DNA of 64,000 nucleotides from Owenia fusiformis (taxonomy: Eukaryota; Annelida; Polychaeta; Sabellida; Oweniidae), in assembly GCA_903813345.2 (NCBI GenBank), contig CAIIXF020000010.1, positions 17,245,181 through 17,309,180 of the forward strand, read 5' to 3'. Numbering within the stretch: the first letter of the stretch is position 1; the number at the start of each line of letters is the position of its first letter. The notes under the pieces are model-generated. The model searched no databases. It was given only the letters and a program-made list of their open reading frames with translations, and had not been told where the DNA came from. The translations under genes were made by a program, and so were the position numbers. Of this stretch, positions 1-18,614 are shown piece by piece.

Positions 1-824
1 CTCTTTGATGCAAGGAGGATTGGCTCCCAGAATCGAAGTCGATATTTTCCAACAATGAAAACGCCGAGATGTCGTTATTTTCTGAAATTATAACCGATTA
101 TAAATTCAAAATAAACAGTTCAAAAGATTCGAACCAATATCTCGATCATTTCTTGTGAGTTCTGGAATTTTTCGTTAGGAAATAAGACCAAAATTCACGA
201 TTCAAATGTTGAAGTTAACAAAATGGCGGCTGTTGGAATTCAAATTTTGTAGCACGACATGTCCATATATGGGACAGAATATCGATGTTGCACTCTGGGA
301 GCCAATCCTCCTTGTCTTTGATGAGAAAAAAGATAATACTGGATTCTGTTGGTGCTGCCATCTTTATATCGGCCCAGAACCTATTGAGTTTACCAACGAG
401 TATCAAGTCATTAGCCAGTATTCTGTAAAACAATAGGAGAAGCGGTAGTTTTGTGTTAATTCTCAAAAATACAGAACACGATCCCATATGTGCATGTGGT
501 GTATACCATCCCTTTGAAGAAATTTCCACCTTGCATAGTCCCCGGCTTTGTTAATGATAAAACTTCTACTTGCTTCGTCTGGTGTAGCGGAAGTGTTAAC
601 GTGTACCAGGATAATACTAGTGCTCATATTACCCCGTACTCTTATTTATTCATGGCTCATAAACATGATTTTGAATTTGAATAAATAGAAATATTCAAAT
701 GAATTTTAAAAGAAAAAATAAATAGTTTGCTATGAAAATGAATATATAGACGAATCAGACGAGTATCACTGAATTTAGATTTTTATCTAATTTTTTCTGC
801 ATCAGTTCTATCCTAACTTCCAAC
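1..824. other. Upstream flank of COPE with a short foldback repeat
   Basis: The sequence aaggaggattggctccca near 14 returns inverted near 298-316, followed on both arms by related GATATT-rich sequence. This is a foldback of about 310 bp. Small open frames here (206-436, 490-684) show no known motif. Nothing else is recognisable before the COPE start; the COPE promoter must lie in 330-820 but has no clear TATA box. Confidence 0.5.
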
Positions 825-3800
825 ATGGCAGGTCAAGAAGCTGATGAATTATTTGAGATTAGAACCGCTTTATACATAGGAAACTACCACCAATGCATCA
901 CAGAGGCTCAGAAACTAAAGGTACTACTGCTTAACACAACCTAGTGTCGATTTTAATCATTTTGTGCCATATTGTGAAAGTTATTCAGAACTTTGTGAGG
1001 AAATAATTTTATTTTTATTTTTTTTACTGTGCCTATCACAGTGAATAGTGCCTATGCCTCTAGGATAGTAGTGTTGTCGTGATTTAAGAAATATAGACCG
1101 AAGAGCAGGGGTGAAATTGTTGAATACACCCCATAGGGCTAGGCAGAAACGTTTTCGAAAGCTTTTGTACCTACCCGGGTATATAAGACTATATTACGCC
1201 TGCTCTGAGGTGTATATTACGATTCAGACATGAAACTCCCCAAAATGTTTCGAATATTCATTATAGTCAGCTATTACTACGAGCCTCCGTAATGAATACT
1301 ACTCATATAATCAGGGGTATTGTTTGCGAATATAACCCGTATGCAATCAATGTTACTCCTGAAAATTGCCGATGCATCGATGTACGATTATGGCACATTG
1401 CGACAAGACTAATGCCTAGTTAAGGTAGATCTAGGCTAGATTATTTTTCATCATTTTTTAGGGATGTTTATTGATTTTAGATTTTTGATTATGTTTAAAT
1501 GTTGCTAATACTATGGTAAGCATGTGGAGAAAGTAAAACTTTGATGCAATATAATTTCATTTTGGGATAACTTTGACAGACTATGGGATAAGTCGTCATA
1601 CAAATTACATTGTTGTTCAAATTGCTCTCATTTATAATCCATGCGGAAGAAAAAAATTTTCTTGCATAATGGCGATCTTTCAAGATTATTTAGTTTTAAC
1701 AAAGTCATCTCTTAATTCAGGCCTTGTGTAAGGTTTATAGCCTTATAGCTTAAAATTTCCTCTGTTCATCTTTGAACCAATTCATAAACTTATCACTTTT
1801 AATTTTATTCTTGTCAGAACCTTCATCTGTGATGATTTAATAGATAGTCATAACAATCAAATTAATCTCAACTGATACAGTTTGGAGCATAAATAAATGA
1901 GTCATAGATTTGAGGATTGGAGTGAGGATTTCCCATAATAAAAATAATAGAATTTTCAAGAGGCCATACATCAGTGGATGAGAGTATAGAAAATATAAAA
2001 TACACATATTTTAGGGGATATGTGTAATATTGGCTTTCAAACCACCATTGAAAATGGACAATGGTGATAGAATATCGACTAATAATTTATTTATTGTCCA
2101 AACTGAACTAAAGGAACATGATTATAATTAATTTGAATCTCTAATTTTCAGCCAAACAATCCAGATGTGCGCCTGGATAGAGACAACCTCATGTACAGAG
2201 CATATATTGCACAGAAGAAATATGGTGTCGTGTTAGATGAAATCAGCTCCTCATCTTCGTCAGAGCTGCAAGCAATAAAAACATATGCAGATTATCTCGC
2301 AAATGACAATAAACGGTACAACATTATTTCCTAGATAAATTGTGATTTGATGTACTAACATTATTCAAGAAAATCCATTTCTCTTTTGGATTTTGCCGTC
2401 TGTTAGGTACTGAATAAACATGTTAAAAAAACATCAAACATGGTCACCTTATCCAAGTAATTGAACTCCATTCATGGGAATATTCAATTTATATTGCCTC
2501 AATTGCTTAACATGTCAAATCATTTTCTTTCAGGGACAGACTTGTGCAAGAATTAGATGGTAAAATGAGTAGCAGTGTAGATATGAACAACAGTACATTC
2601 CTGCTTATGGCTGCGTCAATATACTACCATGAAGGCAACATTGATTCTGCATTGAGAACTCTTCACCAATCTGAGTCATTAGAATGGTATGTCTCATCCA
2701 TACCAGGGGAAAGATTTTTATGATAATGTCATTACTTTTTGTGCTACAATTCAACAGGTGCATTTTGGTGTACTCTGGCAACTTTTTAATATGATATGAA
2801 TAAGCTGTAAAACATAAAGTGTCTTAAATTTTTTGCTAGCTCTGAAATAGTATTAGGCACTATTTTTGATCAAATGATGAGAGACTAACTTAAGCAGTGG
2901 TCTCCCCATGTCACTTTTACCATGCCCCGCCCCCCCCACTTGGAACCAAAGGCCCCTCAGTTGGCACTCTGCATTCCAACCTCTGATTTGCATTTGATGA
3001 GTAAAGTAAGCAGCCACCTGTATATATTGCAAGTGTAGCGAGGGTTGAATTTTTCAGACTTGAAAAATTGCAACCAGTTGAATTTTTTTGTGAAGAACAC
3101 TTTTAAGTGTTAACATTGAAAGGTATTAAAGGTATCGAGTATCAACAGGGCATTTGGAGATTGGGATGTTTGATGTAGACACACATGGGATGTTCACTTA
3201 ATATATATAGCTGTTTTACTGTACAGCCTGTCATTAACATCAGTAATGTTAACAATGAATTGCGTATTATAAAAGTTGTTCTAACAATATTTTCAGTGCA
3301 TCTCTCATGGTCCAGTGTTACTTGAAGATTGACAGAGTGGATCTTGCCAAGTAAGTAAATAAATATAGTACATGTAGTTTATTATGTCACCACCAAAAGT
3401 GGTGACATATTGTTATGGTCTCCGTTTTTTTGCGACAGCGGTTGGAGGTTGGCGTCCGGCGGTTGGTGGTTGGAGGTTGGCGTCCGGCGTCTGTAACAAT
3501 TTCTTACAACTTCCTATAACTTAACAAATACTGTTTAGATTGACTTCAATTTTTTTCTAAATCATCTACATGTTCTCAGAAGTTCAAATCTGACTTTAGA
3601 TTTGACATTTGACCTTCAATGACCTTCTCAAGGTCAAAAAGGTCTTTTTTCAACTTGCTTCACATTGACTAAATTTTTTTTCAAAATCATCTACATGTTC
3701 TCAGAAATTCAAATCTGACTTTAGATTTGACTTTAGATTTGACATTTGACCTTCAAATCTGACTTTAGATTTGACATTTGACCTTCAATGACCTTCTCAA

Positions 3801-6800
3801 GGTCAAAAAAGGTCAAAAAGGTCTGTTTTCAACTTGCTTCAAATTGACTAAAAAAATTTTTCAAAATCATCTACGTGTTCTCAGAAATTCAAATCTGACT
3901 TAAGATTTGACTTAAGATTTGACATTTGACCTTCAATGACCTTCTCAAGGTCAAAAAAGGTCAAAAAGGTCTGTTTTCAACTTGCTTCAAATTGACTAAA
4001 AAAAAATTTCAAAATCATCTACGTGTTCTCAGAAATTCAAATCTGACTTTAGATTTGACTTAAGATTTGACATTTGACCTTCAATGACCTTCTCAAAGTC
4101 AAAAAAGGTCAAAAAGGTCTTTTTTCAACTTGCTTCAAATTGACTAAACTTTTTTTTCAAAATCATCTACATGTTCTCAGAAATTCAAATATGACTTTAG
4201 ATTTGACTTTAGATTTGACATTTGACCTTCAATGACCTTCTCAAGGTCAAAAAAGGTCAAAAAGGTCTTTTTTCAACTTGCTTCAAATTGACTAATTTTT
4301 TTTTTCAAAATCATCTACATGTTCTCAGAAATTCAAATATGACTTTAGATTTGACATTTGACCTTTAATGACCTTCTCAAGGTCAAAAAAGGTCTGTTTT
4401 CAACTTGCTTCAAATTGACCAAATTTTTTTTCAAAATCATTTACATCTTTTCAGAAGCTCAAATTTGACTTTACAAGTTCTCAGAAGTTCAAATCTGACT
4501 TTAGATTTGACCTTTGACCTTCAATGACCTTTTCAAGGTCAAAAAGGTCTTTTTTCAACTTGCTTCAAATTTACTTAATTTTTTTTTCAAAATCATCTAC
4601 ATGTTCTCAGAAGTTCAAATCTGACTTTAGATTTGACATTTGACCTTCAATGACCTTTTCAAGGTCAAAAAGGTCTTTTTTCAACTTGCTTCAAATTTAC
4701 TTAATTTATTTTCAAAATCATCTACATGTTCTCAGAAGTTCAAATCTGACTTTACATTTGACATTTGACCTTCAATGACCTTCTCAATGTCAAAAAAAGT
4801 CAAAGAGGTATTTTTTCAACTTGCTTTAAATTGACCAAATCGTTTTAGGTGGTGACATTTTGTCATGTTAATGCCTTGTAAAGTATAGGGTGACACCAAA
4901 AATGACACCCACCTTACATTGCATAACTTGTTTGTATATGAATATATAGACTTGTCCTTTGGCACATTTAAAGTAGGCATAATGCGAAAGCACCTCGAGA
5001 AATTTCAGATGTTTAGCTCAAGTAGGTCAAATTTGAAATTCAGCAAAGTATGTTTTAAAGTTTTAAAATTGTGGTTATGGGTAATGGATGGACAAAATGG
5101 CTACTTATTATCTGAGAGACATTAAATAGATAGTCTTCACCAGATAAACACTGGATGTGGGAGCAAATTCTTTATATTGTTGAAAACCTATACAATCATG
5201 AAGACATCCACAAAATGATGTATTCCTACAGACCTCTCACTGACACCTGAATGATTTTAAACTGAAAGTCATTAAAGTTTTTCAAATTAAATTTCATTTA
5301 AAAAAAACATACATATCAATTTCTCATGTTTGTTTGTTCTACATGCTTTAACATTGATACTTTGTAAACACAGGAAAGAACTTAAAAGAATGCAAGAACT
5401 GGATGAGGACAGTATTCTGACACAACTCGCCCAAGCCTGGTTTAATCTTGCTGTGGTGAGTAAGCTTTTACTACTGCTATCCCAGGGTGTTAGGTTTTAC
5501 ATGTGATCATGCAAAGAATTGTAACAATAATCACGAAATTTCATTCTTTTCTGGATCAAATTTGTTGCCAGACATTCAGCATTATTTCAGGAAAAAACAT
5601 ATTTATTGGTCATTTGCTATTCAATAACATCATCATAAGACAAGTTATGATTTCTCCATCCGGACCTATAGCAGATTGTTACTGTTATAGGCCCAAATAT
5701 CACCAATAAATTAGATTTTTTACCAACCTTTTAGGGTGGAGAAAAATTGCAAGATGCATACTACATATTCCAAGAGATGGCTGACAAGCATGCCAGCACA
5801 CCACTGTTGCTGAATGGGCAAGCTGCATGTTTCATGGCACAGAACAAGTTTGATGAGGCAGAAGGCTGCTTACAAGAGGCCATGGGGAAGGTGAGTCTAA
5901 AAATGCTACATATGAATGTGAAATATAGTGCTCTGAATCTCCACACTATCTTCTAGCTACTGCAAATCATTTCCTAGTTATGGGGCTGATAAATTTTAAT
6001 GAGCTCAAATGTAACTTTGAAGGACTTTTATTGAAATTGAACTATTTGAAATGTTCATGAATGAAGCAAGTTGAAGGCAGGACATGTATAGTATTGTGCT
6101 TTTCTGGCTACATATTTTAATTCATAAACTGTAATCATATCACTCATGCTATTTACCAGATAAGCAGCTTGGAAAGCTTTGATTTTTCAGAAAACAAATT
6201 TTGCACCTTAGTCCATTGAGAGTGTAATCTTAATCCATTAATTCGAGTGTTATACTCGTATAAGTCACAGTTTGCTACAATTTTACATTTAAGAAATTAA
6301 TTAGAGACTGAGCCGCTTAAACATCCATGGCTTGTAAAATAGAAATTCTTCTTTCAGGACAGTAATAATCCAGAGACTCTGATCAACATGATCGTACTAT
6401 CCCAACATCTTGGTAAAGCTCCTGAGGTAGGCATGTTTACTTTGAGAAAATGATTACTATTGAATATGATTTCAAGTAGTTAAAGAGTCACAAACAAGTA
6501 ACCACTTTGATTGTGTCTATTTCCTTATAACAAACTTAGTGTATTACAATATGAATATACCATTAGATATTACTATTTTACAGCTAATTTTTTTGCAATC
6601 TGATTAATCCATGTGCCAGATGTGGCATAATAAATCCTATATCTTCATGTCATGGGATAAAAGACTGTATTACATTTCTCTCTTGCATCAATTCATATCC
6701 CATACTTTGGTGTCAAGGTCATTCATTTCTTTTGAAAAATCATTTAAAACATCACAATTATATGCAAATATTGAAAATGAGTATTATCCTCAAAAACAGT

Positions 6801-7390
6801 TTAAATTAATTTTGAAATGTGTTTTAGGTGAGCAACAGATATTTATCTCAGCTAAAAGATTCTCACAGAAATCATCCATTTGTAAAAGACTATTTGTCAA
6901 AGGTAAGACTTATTTACTTTGCTTCGTTAATTTTTGAGATTTTAATGCATGCCAAGTTGCCAACTGTTTTTCACAATTTGCAGATTGAATTACCATAAAG
7001 AGCAATATGATAAAATAAGATTGTGTACAATGTCAGAAGGTTGTCAATTTGATTTGTCCCAAATGATACCAAGGTCACATTTGCTCCTATTCATCGGCCG
7101 ACGCCAGGCCGATTGCAGTATTTTGTTCAAAACTGATTTCAACTTGCTACAAATTAAACAAACTATTTTTAAAAATCATGTACAAGTTCTCAGGAGTTGC
7201 AATTGGATGCCCGGCTGATGAATCAGAGCAAATGTGACATGGGCATGAGATACATTTACATGTAACAAAACATGAATGGCATTTTATGAATGAAATCTGA
7301 TTTATTTGTGATATCATTTATGAAATTATTCTGTATTTTCAGGAAAATGAATTTGACAGACTAACCAAGAATTATGCGCCTTCTGCATAA
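825..7390 (+). CDS. COPE: Coatomer subunit epsilon (epsilon-COP), complete
   Basis: Nine exons: 825-920, 2152-2315, 2534-2686, 3297-3350, 5374-5455, 5735-5890, 6358-6426, 6828-6902, 7343-7390. All junctions are gt/ag and in phase, giving 298 aa plus TAA; the human protein is about 308 aa. The protein starts [19 protein letters not shown] and ends NYAPSA, as in the animal family. Recognisable blocks include [25 protein letters not shown]-like [43 protein letters not shown] and IVLSQHLGK. These are the TPR-like helical repeats that form the epsilon-COP solenoid. The family packs against alpha-COP in the COPI coat and acts in Golgi-to-ER and intra-Golgi transport in the cytosol. The ATG was chosen because it gives the conserved N-terminus directly before the first conserved block. 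Intron 4 (3351-5373) carries a large satellite element, and intron 8 a small MITE. Confidence 0.97.
1071..1345 (+). repeat. Dispersed repeat family A, copy 1 (COPE intron 1)
   Basis: Shares long colinear identity with 45450-45778. Shared blocks include gaccgaagarca, cgaaagcttttgt, ctatattacg or gtatattacgattc, aaaatgttt, gaatattcatta and aggggtattgtt. Both copies lie on the + strand inside introns. It is a non-coding element of about 300 bp with an internal palindrome around the AAGCTT. Confidence 0.7.
3384..4887 (+). repeat. Satellite-filled element in COPE intron 4
   Basis: It opens with a hairpin (accaccaaaagtggtgac), then GC-rich ggttggcgtccggc repeats. About nine diverged monomers of roughly 120-180 bp follow, each with tcatctacatgttctcag, tttgacatttgacc, ttcaatgaccttctcaagg and caacttgcttcaaattgac. 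It closes with ggtggtgacattttgtc and atgttaatgcctt. Start and end share the ggtggtgaca block, so this is probably one mobile unit holding an expandable tandem array. No protein is encoded. Confidence 0.8.
7070..7242. mobile_element. MITE family B, copy 1 (COPE intron 8)
   Basis: Terminal inverted repeats ggtcacatttgctc... and ...gagcaaatgtgac flank a 170-bp body. The interior (about 7139-7203) has the order caacttgct, caaatta, aaaatcat, acaagttctcag, which resembles one monomer of the 3.4-4.9 kb satellite. Confidence 0.75.
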
Positions 7391-10300
7391 ACATTAAAAA
7401 CTATTATGAGAGGAGACACCAATCTGGAGACGATAGAATTAAAAAATATGGTACTTCATATTTAGGACATAATGAGAACATACAAGTCATTTTATGCTAA
7501 TTCATTCACCAGATAATAATACAAGGAGAGCTCTATTGATATATTTATTGTAGTGTATATAAGAATTGGGAAGTAAAATATATATGAACATATCTCATAC
7601 AAGTTTAGTTGAATTAGTATGAAAGACACTTTAAATGAACTGGCTGATTAAAATGACAGGATTGTACTACTAACAGTGAAATCGTTAAGTGGAACACCCC
7701 TAGAAGCAGAACACCTCTGATATTGGAACACCCCAGAGTCCCAAGACCACCTGATTTAATTTGAATAAACCTATAGGTGGAACACGTCCCAAGTGGAATA
7801 CTTTTTAGAGGTACCACATGTGTTCCACTAAGAGTCTCAGATTGTTCTGTATTTAAAAATTATAGCATACAGTATTTCATATAGAGCTCGATGATTCAGG
7901 GTTGACCGATGGTATCTCTATGATTCCCAATTTTTAAAAGCTCATCGCAATTTGTCTCTTGTCTTCCTTTTACCTTTAATTCCATCTCATGTTTTTGTGA
8001 GACTATGTGAACTCATTATTTATCCCAATATTCAAATATTTCTAGCTACCGCATGCCAGCAGAATTCCATCCCATTTCCGGGTCCATTCACATAACTCAT
8101 CAATTAGTCTTACGTAACAGCAGTCACAGCAGGTAAACTGTGCTTTCTCATGGTCAATATTAATAATATAATACGTCTATCTGGAGTTATTGCAAGTGAA
8201 CTCAGTAATATAAGCAAATTAAGGTTATTTAAAAGTATCATTATAGTATAGATACGTAGATGATGCAGCCAATTTTAAATAAACTTTATATCGTGAATGT
8301 AGCCATATATTTTAACACACTCTACATGATTGAAGGAATGAAAAAACTTAAGCTTCTTTGGATTTCAATGTCTACATGTTGTCACAATTGAAATCGTAAG
8401 TTATCTAATTATGGGGAATGGGGAGGTGTAAGTATAAGAATCCTGCCCCGAAGAAATATATTTGTACGTTATACCCTAAATTATATGACATTGGTTGGAA
8501 GAGCGACTTTCTTTTAAGCTTCTAATGTTAAAGAATTCTCAAGTCGGCATATACATAGTGAGGAAAAGGTAGACATGTAAGTTTCAATGGATTTCAGTAA
8601 AATAAACCTGCCCATGAGAAGGAGTTATCGTGTATACTACTCTCATAATGTTATTTCATATACTGCGTGACAAGGAGTCAGCCAAAATACTTTCAGCGAT
8701 CAGGTGTGACTAAAGCAATTTGTAACAATTTTATGAAAATGCATAACACTACCTGAGTTTATTCCTATGTTTAAAAGGAATGCTAAGTCATTTACACAGT
8801 TAATTAAACACAATGCCCCTATGCTGGATTCACCTAAATCACTCTACTATACCTTGCATTTGGTGTTCATGGGCAACCCATTTGGCTTATTAGTGATGAT
8901 TATGTATTTGTTTTTATTTGTCTATTCCTTATGAATGGTTTATCGGATGACATTAGATGTTAATAAGGTACTTTCAAAAATATACTAAACAATACAATTA
9001 GACAAACAAAGTATCTTATGCATTTCTAGGTGTTAGGTATAGTAGTGTGTAAATGTGCCAAGAGAGCATACCAAGTAACGTTCAACACCAATGATTTTTA
9101 TAACACATACGATATATTTTCAAGGCCATGGCCAGAAACTGTAGCTTTAATAAAAAGCCCTGAACATGAGGCTACAAACATTAATACATTATTAAAATTT
9201 GGATGAGATAACCATATGTAGTTGAGCAACGAGGGCAAAAGAGTCCCAGGGTTTGAGTACTCCATAAGAAAGGCATACTCGTTTACCAGTTTGATTTTCT
9301 ATGAAAACATCATACCTTGGAAATCCAAGACGTAAGAAAGGAGAAAATTGATTAAATATGATAGTACTTTCATGAGCAGTTGGCAATTTTTACATTCTTT
9401 TCTAATGCCCTGGTCACATTTGCTCCGATTCATCGGCCGGTGCCCGCTCGATTGAGTATTCTGTTCAAAACTGAGTACAGTTGATGAATCGGAGCAAATG
9501 TGACCCAGGCATTAGCGGGTGGAGGGGGCTGTTGTCCACATATGAATTTTTCAATTCTGACCTTCTTGAAATTAATTGTTACCTGTATGACTAAGATGAA
9601 TTATAATAAAATATAAGGTTATGACCCAAAACACCGATTTTCACCGTAGGTGATTATGAAAATAATTCAAATATAGCATCCAAGGATGTTATTGAACCAT
9701 AAATGCAGATAGAGGTTGATGATTGAACTAATGATTAAACAATATTAGAAACATTCACCACCTTGTATCAAATAAGCTTAGAAATTTAGATTCTTGAAGT
9801 GCTATTACGAATTCAATAATATTATTTGTACACTTAATTATTCAGAATAAGAGAAGAAAAAGCAATTAATTTTAACAATTTAAAACTAGGGCTTAACAAA
9901 AGACCATTATTCCATTGAGTTCCGTTAGAACACGGTCCTGACTTAGAAAACCTGTTATTGTCCTGAATTGTTATTATATGCAGCTTAGCAATTATTTCAA
10001 TCGGCCTGTAGTTTTATTCCCTGTGCTGATATTTAGATTTATTAAGTGTAATCAGCATCATTCACACTGGAAAGTATTATCGTATAATATCTGTGTATGT
10101 ATTTGACTTTTACAAAAATCATAATATCAAAAGGGGTCAATTCTGGGGACTAAGCCCTCAAAAAAGAACGTTGTTCCACTCTGTAAGACCACTTGTTACA
10201 GATTCAGTTCAGAATTCACCTCTCTAGCATTAGAAATATTGTCAAAGTGAGTATTAGACAATTTGTAGCTCTGCCCTGGCCCCTAGAGTAATTAGGAAAA

Positions 10301-10437
10301 GGGGTTTAGTTCATGACTTAAGGAAACTTGCTATTCTCCTGATTGTTATAAAATGCAGCTTAACAATTATTTAAATTGGCCAGTAGTTTATCTTAACCCG
10401 GAGCTGCAAATCCAGCTGCATTGCCGGTATTTCCTAT
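7391..10437. other. Intergenic region between COPE and calmodulin
   Basis: No gene is seen. It contains the 9408-9518 MITE and a stretch of imperfect ggaacacc repeats at about 7690-7830. A possible AATAAA lies at 7764-7769. The open frame at 9192-9386 (minus) shows no recognisable domain. Confidence 0.5.
9408..9518. mobile_element. MITE family B, copy 2
   Basis: A compact copy with near-perfect terminal inverted repeats: aatgccctggtcacatttgc at the left and gcaaatgtgacccaggcatt at the right. The interior has catcggccggtgcccg. It is about 110 bp and non-coding. Confidence 0.85.
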
Positions 10438-10525
10438 CCAATGGTAAAACCAGACTCGAGTCCTGTCGTTACTAGCAACCAATAGTAGATGCCATTGGCC
10501 CAATAAAGCTGGATTACGCATGCGT
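10438..10525 (+). promoter_or_regulatory. CCAAT-box cluster and palindrome upstream of calmodulin
   Basis: Four CCAAT or ATTGG pentamers lie within 70 bp: 10438-10442, 10479-10483, ATTGG at 10494-10498, and 10500-10504. A perfect palindrome acgcatgcgt follows at about 10516, close to the NRF-1 consensus. The block ends about 100 bp before the calmodulin start codon, so it fits a CCAAT/NF-Y-type housekeeping promoter. No clear TATA box is seen. The promoter function is inferred from motifs and position only. Confidence 0.5.
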
Positions 10526-10620
10526 TTGGGTAATTATTCGCCACATGTTTGAATTACAATTCGAATAGCAACTCGATACAATAGACCACTTTTCCGCTAA
10601 GAAGCCTCAAAAACAGCAAA

Positions 10621-16283
<5,663 letters not shown>

Positions 16284-18614
16284 AGACAACATACAAATAG
16301 AATTTAAAACAAGAAAACCCGAATCCGTCCACAATATAGGTTTCGATGAACACGTTGCTCAAGTTTGATAATATGACTTTACAAGTATCACGAGAGTAGT
16401 CTAGAATGGCATATCGTATTTAAATAACTCCATTTGTACAAGTCATCCTGGAAGTCACTATACTCATCCGGTTATTCTAGTCTATTTTCTTAGCCAGTTT
16501 GAACTCCTACCAATAAAGGAAAGGCCACCATGCTAGGACCATCACAATAGACTAATTTGATCCTTAGTTTTCAATCATCAGTACGACAGCGTAAAACGTT
16601 AACATGCAACAGAAAATGCCATTGAAATACAGGTCAACCGAGATATGATTTTCCCGAGTAACGTCATTGTCATCTGGTTACTGATTTTCTAGGTATTTAT
16701 CTTTGTACAATCAACAATATAAAGTGAATAAAACAATTGTATATAATTATAAACACTTACTTCTTTCTCGTGTTATTATTAGGGATTTTTATTTCAAATT
16801 TTATGAAACAAAATTCAGTTGCAATATATTGGGTCTAAGGTCAATCAATGAACTCACTGCAGAACAAATGTCAAGGTACCCAACAAAGATGTCAATGTAC
16901 CAGACGCAGAGAACAAAAATGCTGTCAAAATACCCACCGCTGAATATATGATGTCAATATACACTTCAATGGATAAAGTGGCCAAACCTCTAAGAAACTT
17001 CAAAGTACAAAAAACAAATCATGATCAGAAGTTGTTTTTCGAGATTGATGAGTCACTCAAAATAAGGCATATAACGTTAATAAATATACATATTTGATAT
17101 TCAGAGTCAAATAAATTACACGTACATGTAGGTTACGAATTACACGACACAAAGAGGGCAGTAGCTGTCACACTACACGCCACGACCATACTGCCATCTT
17201 GTTTCTCGTTCTAATTCTGTCAACTCAGTTTTAATTATATTATATCTACCCCATCATATGTTTTACACCGTTCCTAAGGGAAAGCTTCGTTGAGTCCAGT
17301 AGTAGGGTTACGCCATTCTGATACTCTTCACATCTTTCTGTCTTTAACTAGAATACTATAGAGTGAAACTAATAGAAGGCCATGATTTCTCATGATGGGG
17401 TTACGCACGGAGTTATAATCTATGTTTTAATCATCGTGGGCAACTTACAGTGTGAGCGTCTACATGATGCAACTACAATATCAACGTCCTTAAATATGTA
17501 TGTAAGTACGTATTCATAAATTCATATGTTCCTATTAATAGTCAATATTTGGAAACTTTTTTTTTTTTTGGGGGGGGGGGGTCGTTCTTATCCGTGTATA
17601 TCTATTTATACTGTTTTTATTCATTGTATATGACTAGTTCACAAAGTACATTCAAGAAATTAATTGCCAAAGCTTGATAAAACAATTAGCTGGAATTCCG
17701 TTGTCACACTCTCTGTCATTTTATCACATTTTGATCAATACACATTCAAGTTTTTACGTCAATGTGCAGCTAAAATATAAATTGATAAGTCATTAATTAT
17801 GTATGAAAGTAGGCATTAGTGGATTAATGGTGTATTATTAATATACGTTTGATGAAGTGCCCCAACTTGGTTTAGTCAGGATGACTCCCATTAACAAATT
17901 GTATCACTTGATCCTTTATTGGCCGATATTGAACGAACATTTAATTTGGCTCCAATTCATCCTTCTTCAAAGGACTTCATTTATGCTTTAAATTCAAGTT
18001 TGGAAAGAAGTGAAATACCCTTGGACCAAGGATGGCTCCAATTCTCCGAAGTATAAAAACGTAGTGATGGGTTGTCTAAGTTTCACGAAATCTAGTCACG
18101 TTTCGACGAATGTGATTGTGAATTTGAATGTGGTATAGGTATCAGGTACTATTGCAATGACACATCAATGAATTTAGCCTTTTTTCAAAACAGTTTGGCA
18201 TCTTGTGGAAACATTTACGTTAACTTGTTTTTTGTAATCCCAAAGAAGGCCGAGATTAGCGTTGTGTTTTTGTGATTTTCGAAGCGACGACCAAGGTGGT
18301 AACGGCTGACTAAACGGCTATAAATATTGCACTGAAATAATAACTTAAATTACATTTGAATCAATACACAATCAAACATTTGAACTAATGCTGTGATACC
18401 GTATTTGGTTGTTTTGAAATATTTTAATTAATTATAGAACTAATTTTCAACAGTGTCATGATTTAAGGATGAATATTGAAGTGATAAAATGGCGGCTGTT
18501 TAACTTTGGTTATTACGTTATTAAAGGCCTGATATGCCCTATGCGCATAATGAAGCAGTAGTCATGACATAAAATTAACCTTGATGGGGTATCCCAATTT
18601 TCCCATCTTCATTC
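16284..18614. other. Calmodulin 3' flank and intergenic region
   Basis: It holds the calmodulin 3' UTR, repeat family C copy 2 at 17319-17396, and a T/G homopolymer at about 17560-17581. The open frame at 16703-16951 has no recognisable domain. No gene is seen. Confidence 0.5.
16512..16517 (+). other. Candidate calmodulin polyadenylation signal
   Basis: AATAAA lies about 230 bp after the calmodulin stop codon. A second AATAAA sits at 16727-16732. Either could end the transcript; the sequence alone does not decide. Confidence 0.35.

Noticed and set aside
3384-4887. Possible CRISPR-like spaced repeats
   Set aside because: Monomers are contiguous and diverged, without unique spacers, in an animal intron; this is a satellite.
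7393-7398. ATTAAA as COPE polyadenylation signal
   Set aside because: It lies only 3 bp after the stop codon and the region after it is equally AT-rich, so it cannot be called.
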